NCBI GenBank assembly: GCA_021371955.1
Contig: JAJFVD010000002.1
Span: 1-64,000 of the forward strand
DNA: 64,000 bases
Source: Bacteroidales bacterium
GTDB taxonomy: Bacteria; Bacteroidota; Bacteroidia; Bacteroidales; UBA932
Direction: 5' to 3'
Positions 1 through 8,640 of the stretch are shown in pieces. The position numbers were made by a program, and so were the translations under genes. The notes beneath the pieces are model-generated. The model was given only the letters and a program-made list of their open reading frames with translations, did not search any database and had not been told where the DNA came from. Positions within the stretch are counted from its first letter, which is position 1. Each line of letters starts with the position of its first letter.

Positions 1-996
1 ACCGTATCACAGTCCTTTGCTTTTCCTACAGTTTATATAAACCAAAACAAACTGGCTAAAGCCAATATCAAAAGCAGTGAATGGCAGTTGAAAACTTCGC
101 AGCTCGAAATAGCTACGCAAGTGAAGCAAATTTACTGGCAACTGGCTTACCTGTATTCAAAACAAAAATTATTTGCCTATCAGGATAGTTTATATACTGG
201 TTTCCAAAAAGCGGCTGAACTCAGGGCAAAAACAGGTGAAACAAATCGGCTTGAAATGATTTCAGCTCGTTCGCAAAGTCTCGAAATTAAAAATCAGTTG
301 CAACAAATTAATGCCGATTTGGTGATTTATAACCAGAAACTGCAAACGATTTTAAATGTTGAAACCACCCTGTACCCTGCCGATACAGTGTTACACCGCA
401 TAGACTATTTGCCTGCTACCGACAAATCCGTTTTAGCGGCCAACCCTTCTGTTGGTTATATCAATCAACAGGTTGAAGTGTCTCGGTTGGAGAAAAAAGT
501 AGAAAGCAGTCGCATATTACCCGATTTGAGTATCGGATATTTCAGCCAAACTATGCAGGGAACTCAGGAAATTAATGGAGTGCCACGTATATTTGGTACG
601 GGCAACCGCTTTACTGGTATTCAGGCGGGTATTGCTGTTCCACTATGGTTTGCACCTTATTCAGCAAAAGCCAAAGCAGCTAAGTTGAAAGAGAAAATAG
701 CGAAAACAGATGCGGAAAATTTTTCAAAATCCCTTTCGGGCAGCTATCGTTCATTAATGCTTGAATTCAGCAAAAACAGCAACAGTGTTGATTATTACGA
801 AAAACAGGCTATTCCTGAAGCTGATTTAATCATTGAGCAAGCTACACGCAGTTACAAAGCCGGGGCAATGGATTATCTCGATTATATTCTGAGTTTGAAT
901 CGGGCATTAAGTATCAAACAAAACTACCTCGATGCACAGAATAATTATAATCAAACCGTTATTTCAATAGACTTTATTACCGGAAAAATATATTAA
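1..996 (+). CDS. TolC/CusC-family outer membrane efflux protein (5' partial)
   Basis: Outer membrane channel component of a tripartite RND metal or drug efflux pump. The reading frame is open from base 1, so the true start lies left of the window; only the C-terminal ~331 residues are present. The long Ala/Gln/Lys-rich helices (for example the stretch with AELRAKTGETNRLEMI) and two repeated helix-barrel units are typical of OEP/TolC proteins, and the C-terminal YKAGAMDYLDYI segment matches the usual 'GxxxYLD' of this family. The RND adaptor starts 52 bases downstream on the same strand, so they form one operon; the inner membrane pump (CusA/CzcA type) is not in the window and is presumably upstream. 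Family is clear, substrate is inferred from the P-type ATPase downstream. Confidence 0.88.
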   Translation, partial: TVSQSFAFPTVYINQNKLAKANIKSSEWQLKTSQLEIATQVKQIYWQLAYLYSKQKLFAYQDSLYTGFQKAAELRAKTGETNRLEMISARSQSLEIKNQLQQINADLVIYNQKLQTILNVETTLYPADTVLHRIDYLPATDKSVLAANPSVGYINQQVEVSRLEKKVESSRILPDLSIGYFSQTMQGTQEINGVPRIFGTGNRFTGIQAGIAVPLWFAPYSAKAKAAKLKEKIAKTDAENFSKSLSGSYRSLMLEFSKNSNSVDYYEKQAIPEADLIIEQATRSYKAGAMDYLDYILSLNRALSIKQNYLDAQNNYNQTVISIDFITGKIY

Positions 997-1048
997 TTTC
1001 ACTCCTTTAGCTCTCATTTGGGGGTTGGAGGTCTAAAACAAAAACATT

Positions 1049-2233
1049 ATGACAAAATATAAATTTATATCACCAATCGTTATTTTAGCCGCTCTCCTGA
1101 CATTTTCGTCATGTAACGGGAATAAAAAATCAGCTGTGGCAGAAAAAGAGACAGAAGTAATTCCCGAAGACATCGTTGAATTACGAGACGACCAGATAAA
1201 ACTGGCCAACATAGAAACCGGAGCTATAGAGTTGCGGTCAATGAGTGGAACGCTAAAAGTAAACGGGACTGTGTCAGTTGCACCACAAAATCTGGCAACG
1301 GTTAGTATGCCAATGGGTGGGTTTGTAAAAAGTACAAACCTAATGCCTGGCAATGCCGTGCGGAAAGGACAAACACTGGCCATTATCGAAAATCAGGAAT
1401 TTATCGACATTCAGCAAAATTACCTGGAAGCAAAAAACAGATCTGAACTTGCCAAAACTGAATACGACCGTCAAAAAGAACTTTTCAAAAGCGATGTGTC
1501 TTCTCAAAAAAACATGCAACAAGTTACTTCCAATTACTACAGTCTTAAAGTACAGGTAAAAGCCTTGGAACAAAAGCTATCGCTTGTTGGAATTAATCCT
1601 TTCAAACTGAACGAAGATAATATGAGTAGGTCAGTGGCATTGGTTTCTCCTATTACGGGATATGTCAAGGCCGTAAATGTAAGTATTGGCAAATCGGTTT
1701 CGGCTTCCGATATATTGTTCGAAATTGTAAACAGCGACAAACTATTTCTTGAACTTACATTATTCGAAAAAGATGCTGATAAAGTATCGAACGGAGAGAA
1801 AATCCGATTCTTTATTAATAATGAAACCGAGCAGCACGAAGCTTTAATCTATCAAACTGGAAAGTCGATTAATAATGATAAAACCTACAAAGTGTATGCA
1901 AATGTAGTGAGCCATTGTAAAAATATATTACCGGGCATGTATGTGAATGCTCACATTCAAGCTAAAAGCAATCAGGTAACTTCAGTACCTTCTACATCCA
2001 TAGTAAGCTTCGATGACAAGGATTATATTTTCGTGTTCGAGAAAAATAAAGTAGAAAGCGGCAAACCGTTTACGGAATACCGTATGATACAAATTCAGAA
2101 AGGCGTTTCCGACGAAGGATTTACAGAAATCATTTTGCCTGAAGGCTTCAACTTTAAAGAAGCAAAGGTTGTTGTTAAGGGGGCATATAATTTACTTTCG
2201 GCAAAGAAAAATGCCGGCGAAATGAGTTGTTAG
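1049..2233 (+). CDS. RND efflux periplasmic adaptor subunit (CusB/CzcB-like lipoprotein)
   Basis: Membrane fusion protein bridging the inner membrane RND pump and the outer membrane channel. 394 residues. The N-terminus is a lipoprotein signal with a lipobox ending at Cys22 (TFSSC), so it should be anchored in the inner membrane. Residues ~60-110 form the barrel-sandwich (lipoyl-like) half with VSMPMGGFV, then a helical hairpin (~110-175), the second lipoyl half (VALVSPITGYV) and beta-barrel/membrane-proximal domains (ILPGMYVNAHI is the typical adaptor motif). Tandem arrangement with the TolC-like gene supports metal efflux. I see no His/Met-rich N-terminal metal-binding stretch, so the ion cannot be read from this protein. 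Confidence 0.9.
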   Translation: MTKYKFISPIVILAALLTFSSCNGNKKSAVAEKETEVIPEDIVELRDDQIKLANIETGAIELRSMSGTLKVNGTVSVAPQNLATVSMPMGGFVKSTNLMPGNAVRKGQTLAIIENQEFIDIQQNYLEAKNRSELAKTEYDRQKELFKSDVSSQKNMQQVTSNYYSLKVQVKALEQKLSLVGINPFKLNEDNMSRSVALVSPITGYVKAVNVSIGKSVSASDILFEIVNSDKLFLELTLFEKDADKVSNGEKIRFFINNETEQHEALIYQTGKSINNDKTYKVYANVVSHCKNILPGMYVNAHIQAKSNQVTSVPSTSIVSFDDKDYIFVFEKNKVESGKPFTEYRMIQIQKGVSDEGFTEIILPEGFNFKEAKVVVKGAYNLLSAKKNAGEMSC

Positions 2234-2258
2234 TGAAATCATTTATAAAAATAAAATT

Positions 2259-3116
2259 ATGAAAGAAATAAAAGCATTTGTAAAGCCATTTAAAGTAAAT
2301 GATATTTTGAATCAATTACTACAAGCAGGCTACCCAAACATAACTGTCTCAATGTCTGAAGGGAATGGTAGAGATTGTTCAGTTGCGGTAAGTACTTTGG
2401 CAGATATTAATCTTTCAAAAACCTTGGCAGAGTTACACCCCGATAATTTATGTATTGTCGGTAAAACTGAAACTGAAAACATTGGTATTGACAAGATAGT
2501 TAAGAATGTCGTTTCAAATCAAAGAATTAAATATTTAATTCTTGCAGGCAACGAACCCCAAGGGCATTTTACCGGAGATGCTTTGTTAATGCTTAAACAG
2601 AATGGAGTTGATGAAAACAGAAAAATTATTAATTCAAAATCAAAGCGTTCTGTATTGCAAAATTCAACAACCGAAGAAATAAACCGGTTTCGTGAACAAG
2701 TTGAAATTATTGATATGATTGGTTGCACCGATGTTAAAGAAATTGAAACCAAAATTCAACAATACAAATCAAATACAAGTTGCAATTGCAACGATTGTAA
2801 TGACAATGCCGTAATTAAAACAGCAACAACAACCAATGTAATACAAGCTATTGATTATGAAAAAGTAGAATTGGATAAATTGGGTTATTTTGTAATTATG
2901 CCACAACAGGACGGAAATATTATTGTGGAACATTATACCAACAAGAATAAATTGGCAAACACAGTAAAAGGAACAAACGCAAGAGAAATTTATTTAACCA
3001 TAATAAACAATGGAATGTTAAGTCAAACAAGCCATGCTGCATATTTAGGAAAAGAACTGACAAGAGTCGAATTATCAATTAAATACAACTTTCAATACAT
3101 TCAAGATAAAGCTTGA
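2259..3116 (+). CDS. PII-like / MtrA-like / DUF4346 fusion protein
   Basis: 285 residues with three apparent parts. Residues 1-37 resemble the first beta-alpha-beta of a PII signalling protein (KAFVKPFKVNDILNQLLQAG). Residues ~40-165 resemble subunit A of tetrahydromethanopterin S-methyltransferase (IVGKTETENIGIDKIVKNV, AGNEPQGHFTGDAL, EQVEIIDMIGC), the corrinoid-binding part in methanogens; the His in GHFTG is the expected corrinoid ligand region. A Cys-rich linker (CNCNDC, ~174-179) follows, then a C-terminal domain resembling DUF4346. It is probably cytoplasmic. It sits between the efflux adaptor (25 bases) and the metal ATPase (51 bases). PII-like proteins are known beside metal RND pumps, so a sensing role is plausible, but the function is unknown. 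Domain assignments are by eye. Confidence 0.6.
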   Translation: MKEIKAFVKPFKVNDILNQLLQAGYPNITVSMSEGNGRDCSVAVSTLADINLSKTLAELHPDNLCIVGKTETENIGIDKIVKNVVSNQRIKYLILAGNEPQGHFTGDALLMLKQNGVDENRKIINSKSKRSVLQNSTTEEINRFREQVEIIDMIGCTDVKEIETKIQQYKSNTSCNCNDCNDNAVIKTATTTNVIQAIDYEKVELDKLGYFVIMPQQDGNIIVEHYTNKNKLANTVKGTNAREIYLTIINNGMLSQTSHAAYLGKELTRVELSIKYNFQYIQDKA

Positions 3117-3167
3117 TAAATGGAAGAATTATTGCTACCATACAATTTATGATAATAACTACCGAAA

Positions 3168-5255
3168 ATGAAAAAATACAAATTGAATAACTTGGATTGC
3201 GCTTCCTGCGCTTCTAAAATAGAAAATAGCCTGTCAAAACTGGATGAAGTTAAATTTGTAAGTATAAATTTCGTAAACTCAACCATGACTATCGATACCA
3301 ATAATCTCGAAAAGGTCAAAACCCGCATTAAAGCAATTGAGCCGGAAGTTGAAGTCCGGGATATCGATAAAGAGAAAATATTGGTTTCGGTAAACGAACT
3401 TAAGGAAAATAAGGGAATAATAATTAAAGCCGTCTCCGCTCTGGTCTTACTGGCTATTGGGATTGTATTTGAAGATAAGTTACACAGTTCTCAATTTATA
3501 CTCGCGGAATATGCTGTATTTGTAACCGCATACATTATCGTGGGGTGGAATGTGATAACTTCTGCTGTAAAAAATATCGTTAGAGGGCAATTCTTTGATG
3601 AACAGTTTTTAATGACCATTGCTACGCTTGGAGCCATAGCTATTCATCAAATGCCGGAAGCAGTGGCAGTGATGCTATTTTATGTGACAGGTGAATTGTT
3701 TCAGGACATTGCAGTGGGCCGGTCACGTAAATCAATCAAATCGCTGCTGGAAATTAAACCCGATTATGCCAATCTGAAATCAGGTGTTGAAGTTGTCAAA
3801 GTTTCTCCCGAAGAGGTAAAAGTTGGGGATATAATTATCGTTAAGCCGGGCGAGAAAGTTCCACTCGACGGAACAATACTCGACGGGACTTCGTTTGTTG
3901 ATACAGCAGCATTAACAGGCGAAAGTGTTCCCCGAAAAGTAAAAGAAAATGATGAGGTAATGGCAGGGATGATTAATCAATCCGGCTTGCTTACAGTAAA
4001 AGTTGATAAAATATTTGGAGAGTCGTCTGTCTCAAAAATTCTTGAGTTGGTAGAAAACGCCACTTCACAAAAAGCTGAAACAGAGAAATTCATTACGACA
4101 TTTGCCAGATATTATACGCCTATAGTGGTTATTGGAGCTTTGTTACTGGCTGTACTGCCACCGCTTTTATTTAGCGGACAAACGTTTGGCGATTGGATTT
4201 ACCGCGCACTGGTTGTATTGGTAATTTCTTGCCCTTGCGCATTAGTTATAAGTATTCCCTTAGGATATTTTGGCGGAGTTGGCTTAGCCGCTCGTAAAGG
4301 GATTTTAGTTAAAGGTTCAAATTTTCTGGATGCACTTACACAAGTAACAACGGTAGTGTTTGATAAAACAGGAACACTAACAAAAGGAGAATTTAAAGTT
4401 TCAGAAGTGGTAACTTCCAATGGTTTTTCTAAAGAAGAAATTTTAGAATATGCCGCTTATGCCGAGGCCAATTCGAATCATCCGGTAGCACAATCCATTA
4501 CAATTGCATATCAGGGTAAAATTGATATGGACAGAATCACAAAAACCGAAGAAATTTCAGGACATGGTATAAAAGCAGTCGTTGACGGGAAAACAATACT
4601 TGCCGGTAATGATAAGATGTTGCACAAAGAAAATGTAGACCATTCGGTTTGTGAGGTAGATGGAACAGTAGTGCATGTGTCCATTGACAATATTTATGCC
4701 GGCTATATAATTATCTCCGACAGCTTGAAAGACGATGCAATTCAAGCGATTGAAAATTTAAAAGCAAAGAATATTCAAACAGTCATGCTTACAGGCGACA
4801 ATCAATATGCCGCACAAGCCTTTGCAAAAAGATTAGGTATAGACAATTTTTATTACGAATTGCTGCCAGAAGATAAAGTAAAACATATTGAACTATTAAT
4901 CGAAAAAAGTAAAGGCGGCAAAGTTGCTTTTGTTGGCGACGGAATAAATGATGCTCCGGTGATTGCCCGTGCAGATGTAGGAATAGCTATGGGAGCACTC
5001 GGATCCGATGCAGCAATTGAAACAGCAGATGTAGTTCTGATGACAGATTCTCCGTCAAAAGTTGCTTTATCCATTGACGTTGCTAAAATAACGAGAAGTA
5101 TAGTCTGGCAGAATATTTATTTTGCTCTGGGTGTAAAACTTATTTTCATTGTTCTGGGTGTTTTTGGCGTTGCAACAATGTGGGAAGCTGTGTTTGGCGA
5201 TATGGGCGTCGCCCTGATTGCTATTTTTAATGCCCTGAGGATACTAAAAAAATAA
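3168..5255 (+). CDS. Heavy-metal translocating P1B-type ATPase (Zn/Cd/Pb exporter, CadA/ZntA-like)
   Basis: ATP-driven inner membrane exporter of divalent soft metals. 695 residues: an N-terminal HMA domain with C11xxC14 (LDCASCAS), eight expected TM helices, the actuator loop TGES, the ion-binding CPC at 355-357, the phosphorylation site D399KTGTLT, the SxxHP motif (ANSNHPVA), and the GDGINDAP hinge. The Asp at about 678 in the last helix (GDMGVALIAIFNALRIL) matches the Zn/Cd/Pb P1B-2 subgroup; Cu pumps have different residues there. It is last in the metal-efflux cluster, so cytoplasmic export by this pump would feed the periplasmic RND system. Full length for the family. No metalloregulator (ArsR/MerR) gene is visible nearby. 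Confidence 0.95.
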   Translation: MKKYKLNNLDCASCASKIENSLSKLDEVKFVSINFVNSTMTIDTNNLEKVKTRIKAIEPEVEVRDIDKEKILVSVNELKENKGIIIKAVSALVLLAIGIVFEDKLHSSQFILAEYAVFVTAYIIVGWNVITSAVKNIVRGQFFDEQFLMTIATLGAIAIHQMPEAVAVMLFYVTGELFQDIAVGRSRKSIKSLLEIKPDYANLKSGVEVVKVSPEEVKVGDIIIVKPGEKVPLDGTILDGTSFVDTAALTGESVPRKVKENDEVMAGMINQSGLLTVKVDKIFGESSVSKILELVENATSQKAETEKFITTFARYYTPIVVIGALLLAVLPPLLFSGQTFGDWIYRALVVLVISCPCALVISIPLGYFGGVGLAARKGILVKGSNFLDALTQVTTVVFDKTGTLTKGEFKVSEVVTSNGFSKEEILEYAAYAEANSNHPVAQSITIAYQGKIDMDRITKTEEISGHGIKAVVDGKTILAGNDKMLHKENVDHSVCEVDGTVVHVSIDNIYAGYIIISDSLKDDAIQAIENLKAKNIQTVMLTGDNQYAAQAFAKRLGIDNFYYELLPEDKVKHIELLIEKSKGGKVAFVGDGINDAPVIARADVGIAMGALGSDAAIETADVVLMTDSPSKVALSIDVAKITRSIVWQNIYFALGVKLIFIVLGVFGVATMWEAVFGDMGVALIAIFNALRILKK

Positions 5256-5345
5256 TAGTCAATATCTGATTGTCAAAATATATAGGGTAAATTAGGTTTT
5301 AACAGTCTTATCTGTATCAATCTAATCATCCGAAAATTTAATCAA

Positions 5346-5870
5346 ATGAAAAACAAAATCTTGTTTATTGAATTAATTTGCTTCTTATTAGTTTCCGTAT
5401 CATCTAACTTGCATGCTCAAACCTCTTTCAACAGAGATTCAATCATTATTGCAGCACAAGAACTTATTAAAGAAACAAATTATTGCGCTCTTGCAACAGT
5501 TGACTCAGCCGGACAGCCTCAGGTGCGAACAATGAGCCCACTTCCTGCAAACGATGAATTAATAATCTGGTTCGGCACCACAAGATATAGCCGAAAAGTT
5601 AAAGAGATTATGAACAACCCTAAAGTGTCTGTGTACTTTGCAAATCATGAGTCAGCAACAGGATATGTAAATATTACAGGAAAAGCTGTTGTTATAGATG
5701 ATAAAGAGTTGTTGCAAAAAATGAAACGGAATTATTGGAAGAGTAATCCAAACTGGGAATCAATTTTTGTGCTTATTAAAATTGTACCGGAAACCATAGA
5801 GGTTATTAATTATAAACATCGATTGTTCAACGATCCAAAAACCTTTAAAGCCCCATCGATTGAACTCTGA
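5346..5870 (+). CDS. Pyridoxamine 5'-phosphate oxidase-fold protein with signal peptide
   Basis: 174 residues. The N-terminal 24 residues are a Sec signal peptide ending LHAQ, so unlike most PNPOx-fold flavoproteins this one should be exported to the periplasm. The core has the split-barrel pattern of the 'general stress protein 26'-type family: CALATVDSAGQPQVRTM, LIIWFGTTRYSRKVKEI and NPKVSVYFAN. Such proteins bind FMN, F420 or heme, and the ligand here cannot be told from sequence. It is a single gene, separated from the ATPase by 90 bases and followed by a hairpin over its stop codon. I am fairly sure of the fold and unsure of the function. Confidence 0.8.
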   Translation: MKNKILFIELICFLLVSVSSNLHAQTSFNRDSIIIAAQELIKETNYCALATVDSAGQPQVRTMSPLPANDELIIWFGTTRYSRKVKEIMNNPKVSVYFANHESATGYVNITGKAVVIDDKELLQKMKRNYWKSNPNWESIFVLIKIVPETIEVINYKHRLFNDPKTFKAPSIEL

Positions 5871-5890
5871 CCCCTGGGGTCGCTTCAGAG
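5865..5890 (+). terminator. Hairpin over the stop codon of the PNPOx-fold gene
   Basis: CTCTGACCCC and GGGGTCGCTTCAGAG form a strong stem: the inner GACCCCTGGGGTC is a perfect 13-base palindrome and the outer CTCTGA pairs with TCAGAG. It covers the TGA stop. No clear T-run follows, so intrinsic termination is uncertain; it may instead be a protein-binding palindrome or an mRNA 3' end stabiliser. Confidence 0.4.
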
Positions 5891-5931
5891 ATCGGATTTA
5901 GCAAAACAATACAGATAACTCTTAGAATTCA

Positions 5932-5939
5932 TATATTTG
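5932..5939 (+). promoter_or_regulatory. Putative Bacteroidota -7 element of the S9 peptidase gene
   Basis: TATATTTG fits the Bacteroidota -7 consensus TAnnTTTG and lies 30 bases before the ATG at 5970. No good TTTG is seen at the expected -33 position, so the assignment is tentative. Confidence 0.4.
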
Positions 5940-5969
5940 CTTAATAACTTACCTTACAAAGCAATTATC

Positions 5970-7073
5970 ATGAAAAATTCTTTGAAAATTTTGTGTCTGA
6001 CCGGTTGTTTCTCGTTATTGTTATTTATTCAGACTCCTGTTTCTCTTGTTGCGCAAAACAACGACTCAATTCTCCTGAAAGAGATAGGTTCTATTAAACG
6101 TATGGTTGAAAACAACAACCACACATACGACCAGATTATCAAAAAGGTGGATGACCTCATGTGGCGGGAAATGCTCGGAGATGTTGCATTTGTTGATAAA
6201 GTACGACTTGCAGGCCCTCCAAGATGGAAAGCAAAGAACAAAGACGCTAAGTTTGCTGCAAATCCTCTTCAGTTTTACACATACGTTTTTATCCCTAAAA
6301 ATATAAATACAGCTAAGAAATATCCGCTGATAGTCCTTCCCCACAGCGGCGTCCATGCCGACTTCTCTACCTACTATGCTCATATCGTCCGGGAACTTAT
6401 TGCACAGGGATATATAGTAGTATCCGCAGAATACAGGGGCAGTACAGGATATGGCAAAGACACCTTCGACAATATAGATTACGGCGGCCTTGAAAACGAG
6501 GATGTTCTCACAAGTCGCGACTACATGGTGGAGAATTACAGTTTTGTTGACAAGGAAAATATCGGCATTATCGGGTGGAGCCACGGCGGAATGATTTCGC
6601 TGATGAATATTTTACGCTATCCCGGGAAATACAAATGCGCTTTTGCCGGAGTACCGGTGAGCGACCTTGAAAACAGGCTTGCGTCACACGATTCGAGCTA
6701 CACTAAAATCTTTACCGACTCAAACCATATCGGGCAGACCATAAAGGAAAATCCTGCCGAGTACGAAAGGCGTTCTCCTTCTACTTATGCTAAAGACCTT
6801 AAAAGACCGCTCCTGATACATACAAACACAATTGACAATGATGTTTATGTAGAAGAGGTCCTGCTTATGATTGACTCGCTTAAGGCACACAACAAAAAAT
6901 TTGAATACAAGGTTTTTGAGAAAGCTCCTGGAGGGCACGGCTTCGACAGAATAGATTCAAAGGAGGCAACAGATGTGAGATATACGATTTATAAATTCCT
7001 TGAACAGTATCTTAAACCCTCAAATCCATTTAAGTCCCCTGCTCATATGAGACAGGCAGCTTATAATTTCTAA
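5970..7073 (+). CDS. S9-family (prolyl oligopeptidase-like) serine peptidase / alpha-beta hydrolase
   Basis: 367 residues from the ATG at 5970, chosen because it starts a signal peptide (MKNSLKILCLTG to SLVAQ); an upstream in-frame TTG at 5937 overlaps the -7 box. Secreted alpha/beta hydrolase of the S9 type: nucleophile elbow GWSHGG with Ser204, acid Asp289 or Asp291 (HTNTIDNDVY), and His323 (PGGHGF). The oxyanion region SAEYRGSTGYGK is typical of dipeptidyl peptidases and acylaminoacyl peptidases. The seven-bladed beta-propeller of classical S9 enzymes is missing; about 80 residues of helical sequence replace it, so it is a catalytic-domain-only member. The substrate is likely peptides, but an esterase role is possible. 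Confidence 0.85.
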   Translation: MKNSLKILCLTGCFSLLLFIQTPVSLVAQNNDSILLKEIGSIKRMVENNNHTYDQIIKKVDDLMWREMLGDVAFVDKVRLAGPPRWKAKNKDAKFAANPLQFYTYVFIPKNINTAKKYPLIVLPHSGVHADFSTYYAHIVRELIAQGYIVVSAEYRGSTGYGKDTFDNIDYGGLENEDVLTSRDYMVENYSFVDKENIGIIGWSHGGMISLMNILRYPGKYKCAFAGVPVSDLENRLASHDSSYTKIFTDSNHIGQTIKENPAEYERRSPSTYAKDLKRPLLIHTNTIDNDVYVEEVLLMIDSLKAHNKKFEYKVFEKAPGGHGFDRIDSKEATDVRYTIYKFLEQYLKPSNPFKSPAHMRQAAYNF

Positions 7074-7098
7074 TTATTTAACGCCAATTCGTAAGTTT

Positions 7099-7132
7099 AT
7101 TGACGGTTTTAATGAGAATATTCCTATTTTTG
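7099..7132 (+). promoter_or_regulatory. Putative promoter of nhaD
   Basis: TATTTTTG at 7125-7132 fits TAnnTTTG, with ATTG at 7099-7102 about 22 bases upstream as a weak -33 element. It lies 35 bases before the likely start codon. Confidence 0.4.
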
Positions 7133-7167
7133 CCTACTAATTTTTAAAACTCTCTGGTTTGGAAATA

Positions 7168-8577
7168 ATGGTGTTCGTGTTCATTCTTGGCTATTTTTTA
7201 ATTGCTGTTGAACACAAAATAAAGGTAGACAAAGCGGCAATTGCGCTTTTAACAGGAGGAGTTCTTTGGGTTCTCTATATCATGCTGTCCCCCCTCTCTG
7301 TCCCCAATGTTTTTCCACTTGGTTTTCAGGAATATATACACAACAATAGCGGGATTAGTGCTCTCTCTCTGCTTGATCAGTGTAAAAATTATATTGTAGA
7401 CGTTCATATCGTTGAGAGTCTTGGAGAAATTTCCGAGACTCTGTTTTTTCTGCTCGGCGCAATGACTATTGTTGAACTGATTGATGTTCATGGCGGATTT
7501 TCAATCATTACCGACAGAATTACTACCAGAAATAAAAGAAGACTTTTAATCACGATATCCTTTCTCACATTCTTTATGTCGTCCGTGCTGGACAATCTCA
7601 CCACATCCATTGTGATGATTATGCTTTTGAGAAAGATAATACCGAACTACAAAGAGAGATGGGTATTTGCAAGTATGATAATTATTGCAGCAAACAGCGG
7701 TGGGGCCTGGTCCCCTATTGGCGACGTGACAACAATTATGCTTTGGGTTGACGGGAAAATAAGTACGGCACCATTAATGACAAATCTGTTCATACCCAGT
7801 CTCGTTTCAATGATTGTACCTCTTTTATTTGCTTCCCGTATGCTTAAAGGACAAATAACATCTCCATCTAAACACGCGACATCTGTTCATAATCATACAA
7901 ATGCCCTCACAGATAAAGAAAGAACGATTCTTTTCATACTTGGCGTTCTTGCACTTGTGTATGTACCTGTATTTAAGTCCATAACTCATCTCCCGCCTTT
8001 TGTGGGAGTATTAATCGGGTTGAGTTTCGTATGGATATATACTGAATATCTGTACCAAAAGAAGCCAAATCTGGCCGAAGATTTCAAACACAGGGTAACA
8101 AGCGTATTAAAACGCATTGACTCTGCAACAATTCTTTTCTTTCTTGGCATCCTGCTGGCTGTTTCGGCTCTTCAGGGCACCGGAATCCTTAACTCCGCTG
8201 GTCAATTTCTGAATGACAAGATCCACAATGTTTATGCAATAAATATTATAATTGGACTGCTGTCGTCTATTGTTGACAATGTGCCGCTAGTCGCAGTTGC
8301 GATGGGGATGTACCCTGTTGTTGACCCGGCAACGCTTTCTACAATTGCAGATGCAGCATTTATGCAATCTTTCGTTATTGATGGAAGCTTCTGGATATTT
8401 CTGGCATATTGCGCAGGTGTTGGCGGCAGCGTTTTGATTATCGGGTCCGTATCCGGTGTCGTGGTAATGGGTATCGAAAAAATCAGTTTCAACTGGTATT
8501 TTAAGAATATTTCTCTGCTCGCTTTTGCCGGCTACATAGCGGGTGCACTCTCTTTTATTCTTATAGATATTCTTTAG
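7168..8577 (+). CDS. nhaD: NhaD-type Na+/H+ antiporter
   Basis: Inner membrane sodium/proton antiporter of the ion transporter superfamily. About 470 residues with 11-13 hydrophobic segments. Family signatures include VDKAAIALLTGG near the N-terminus, MSSVLDNLTTSIVM, AANSGGAWSPIGDVTT, and VDNVPLVAVAMGMYP near the C-terminus; the two DN(L/V)(T/P) re-entrant loops with conserved Asp are the hallmarks of NhaD. I start it at the ATG at 7168; a TTG three codons earlier is possible and an in-frame stop at 7138 excludes anything longer. It is a single gene with its own likely promoter, and gives salt or alkali tolerance. Confidence 0.92.
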   Translation: MVFVFILGYFLIAVEHKIKVDKAAIALLTGGVLWVLYIMLSPLSVPNVFPLGFQEYIHNNSGISALSLLDQCKNYIVDVHIVESLGEISETLFFLLGAMTIVELIDVHGGFSIITDRITTRNKRRLLITISFLTFFMSSVLDNLTTSIVMIMLLRKIIPNYKERWVFASMIIIAANSGGAWSPIGDVTTIMLWVDGKISTAPLMTNLFIPSLVSMIVPLLFASRMLKGQITSPSKHATSVHNHTNALTDKERTILFILGVLALVYVPVFKSITHLPPFVGVLIGLSFVWIYTEYLYQKKPNLAEDFKHRVTSVLKRIDSATILFFLGILLAVSALQGTGILNSAGQFLNDKIHNVYAINIIIGLLSSIVDNVPLVAVAMGMYPVVDPATLSTIADAAFMQSFVIDGSFWIFLAYCAGVGGSVLIIGSVSGVVVMGIEKISFNWYFKNISLLAFAGYIAGALSFILIDIL

Positions 8578-8640
8578 TCTCATTTTTTTGCTTATTAAGT
8601 CTAAATTTGATTTAACTTTATAGCATATAACTGCTGTAAA

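Noticed and set aside
6066..6584. 172-codon frame on the minus strand
   Set aside because: Fully antisense to the well-supported S9 peptidase; composition reflects the opposite strand.
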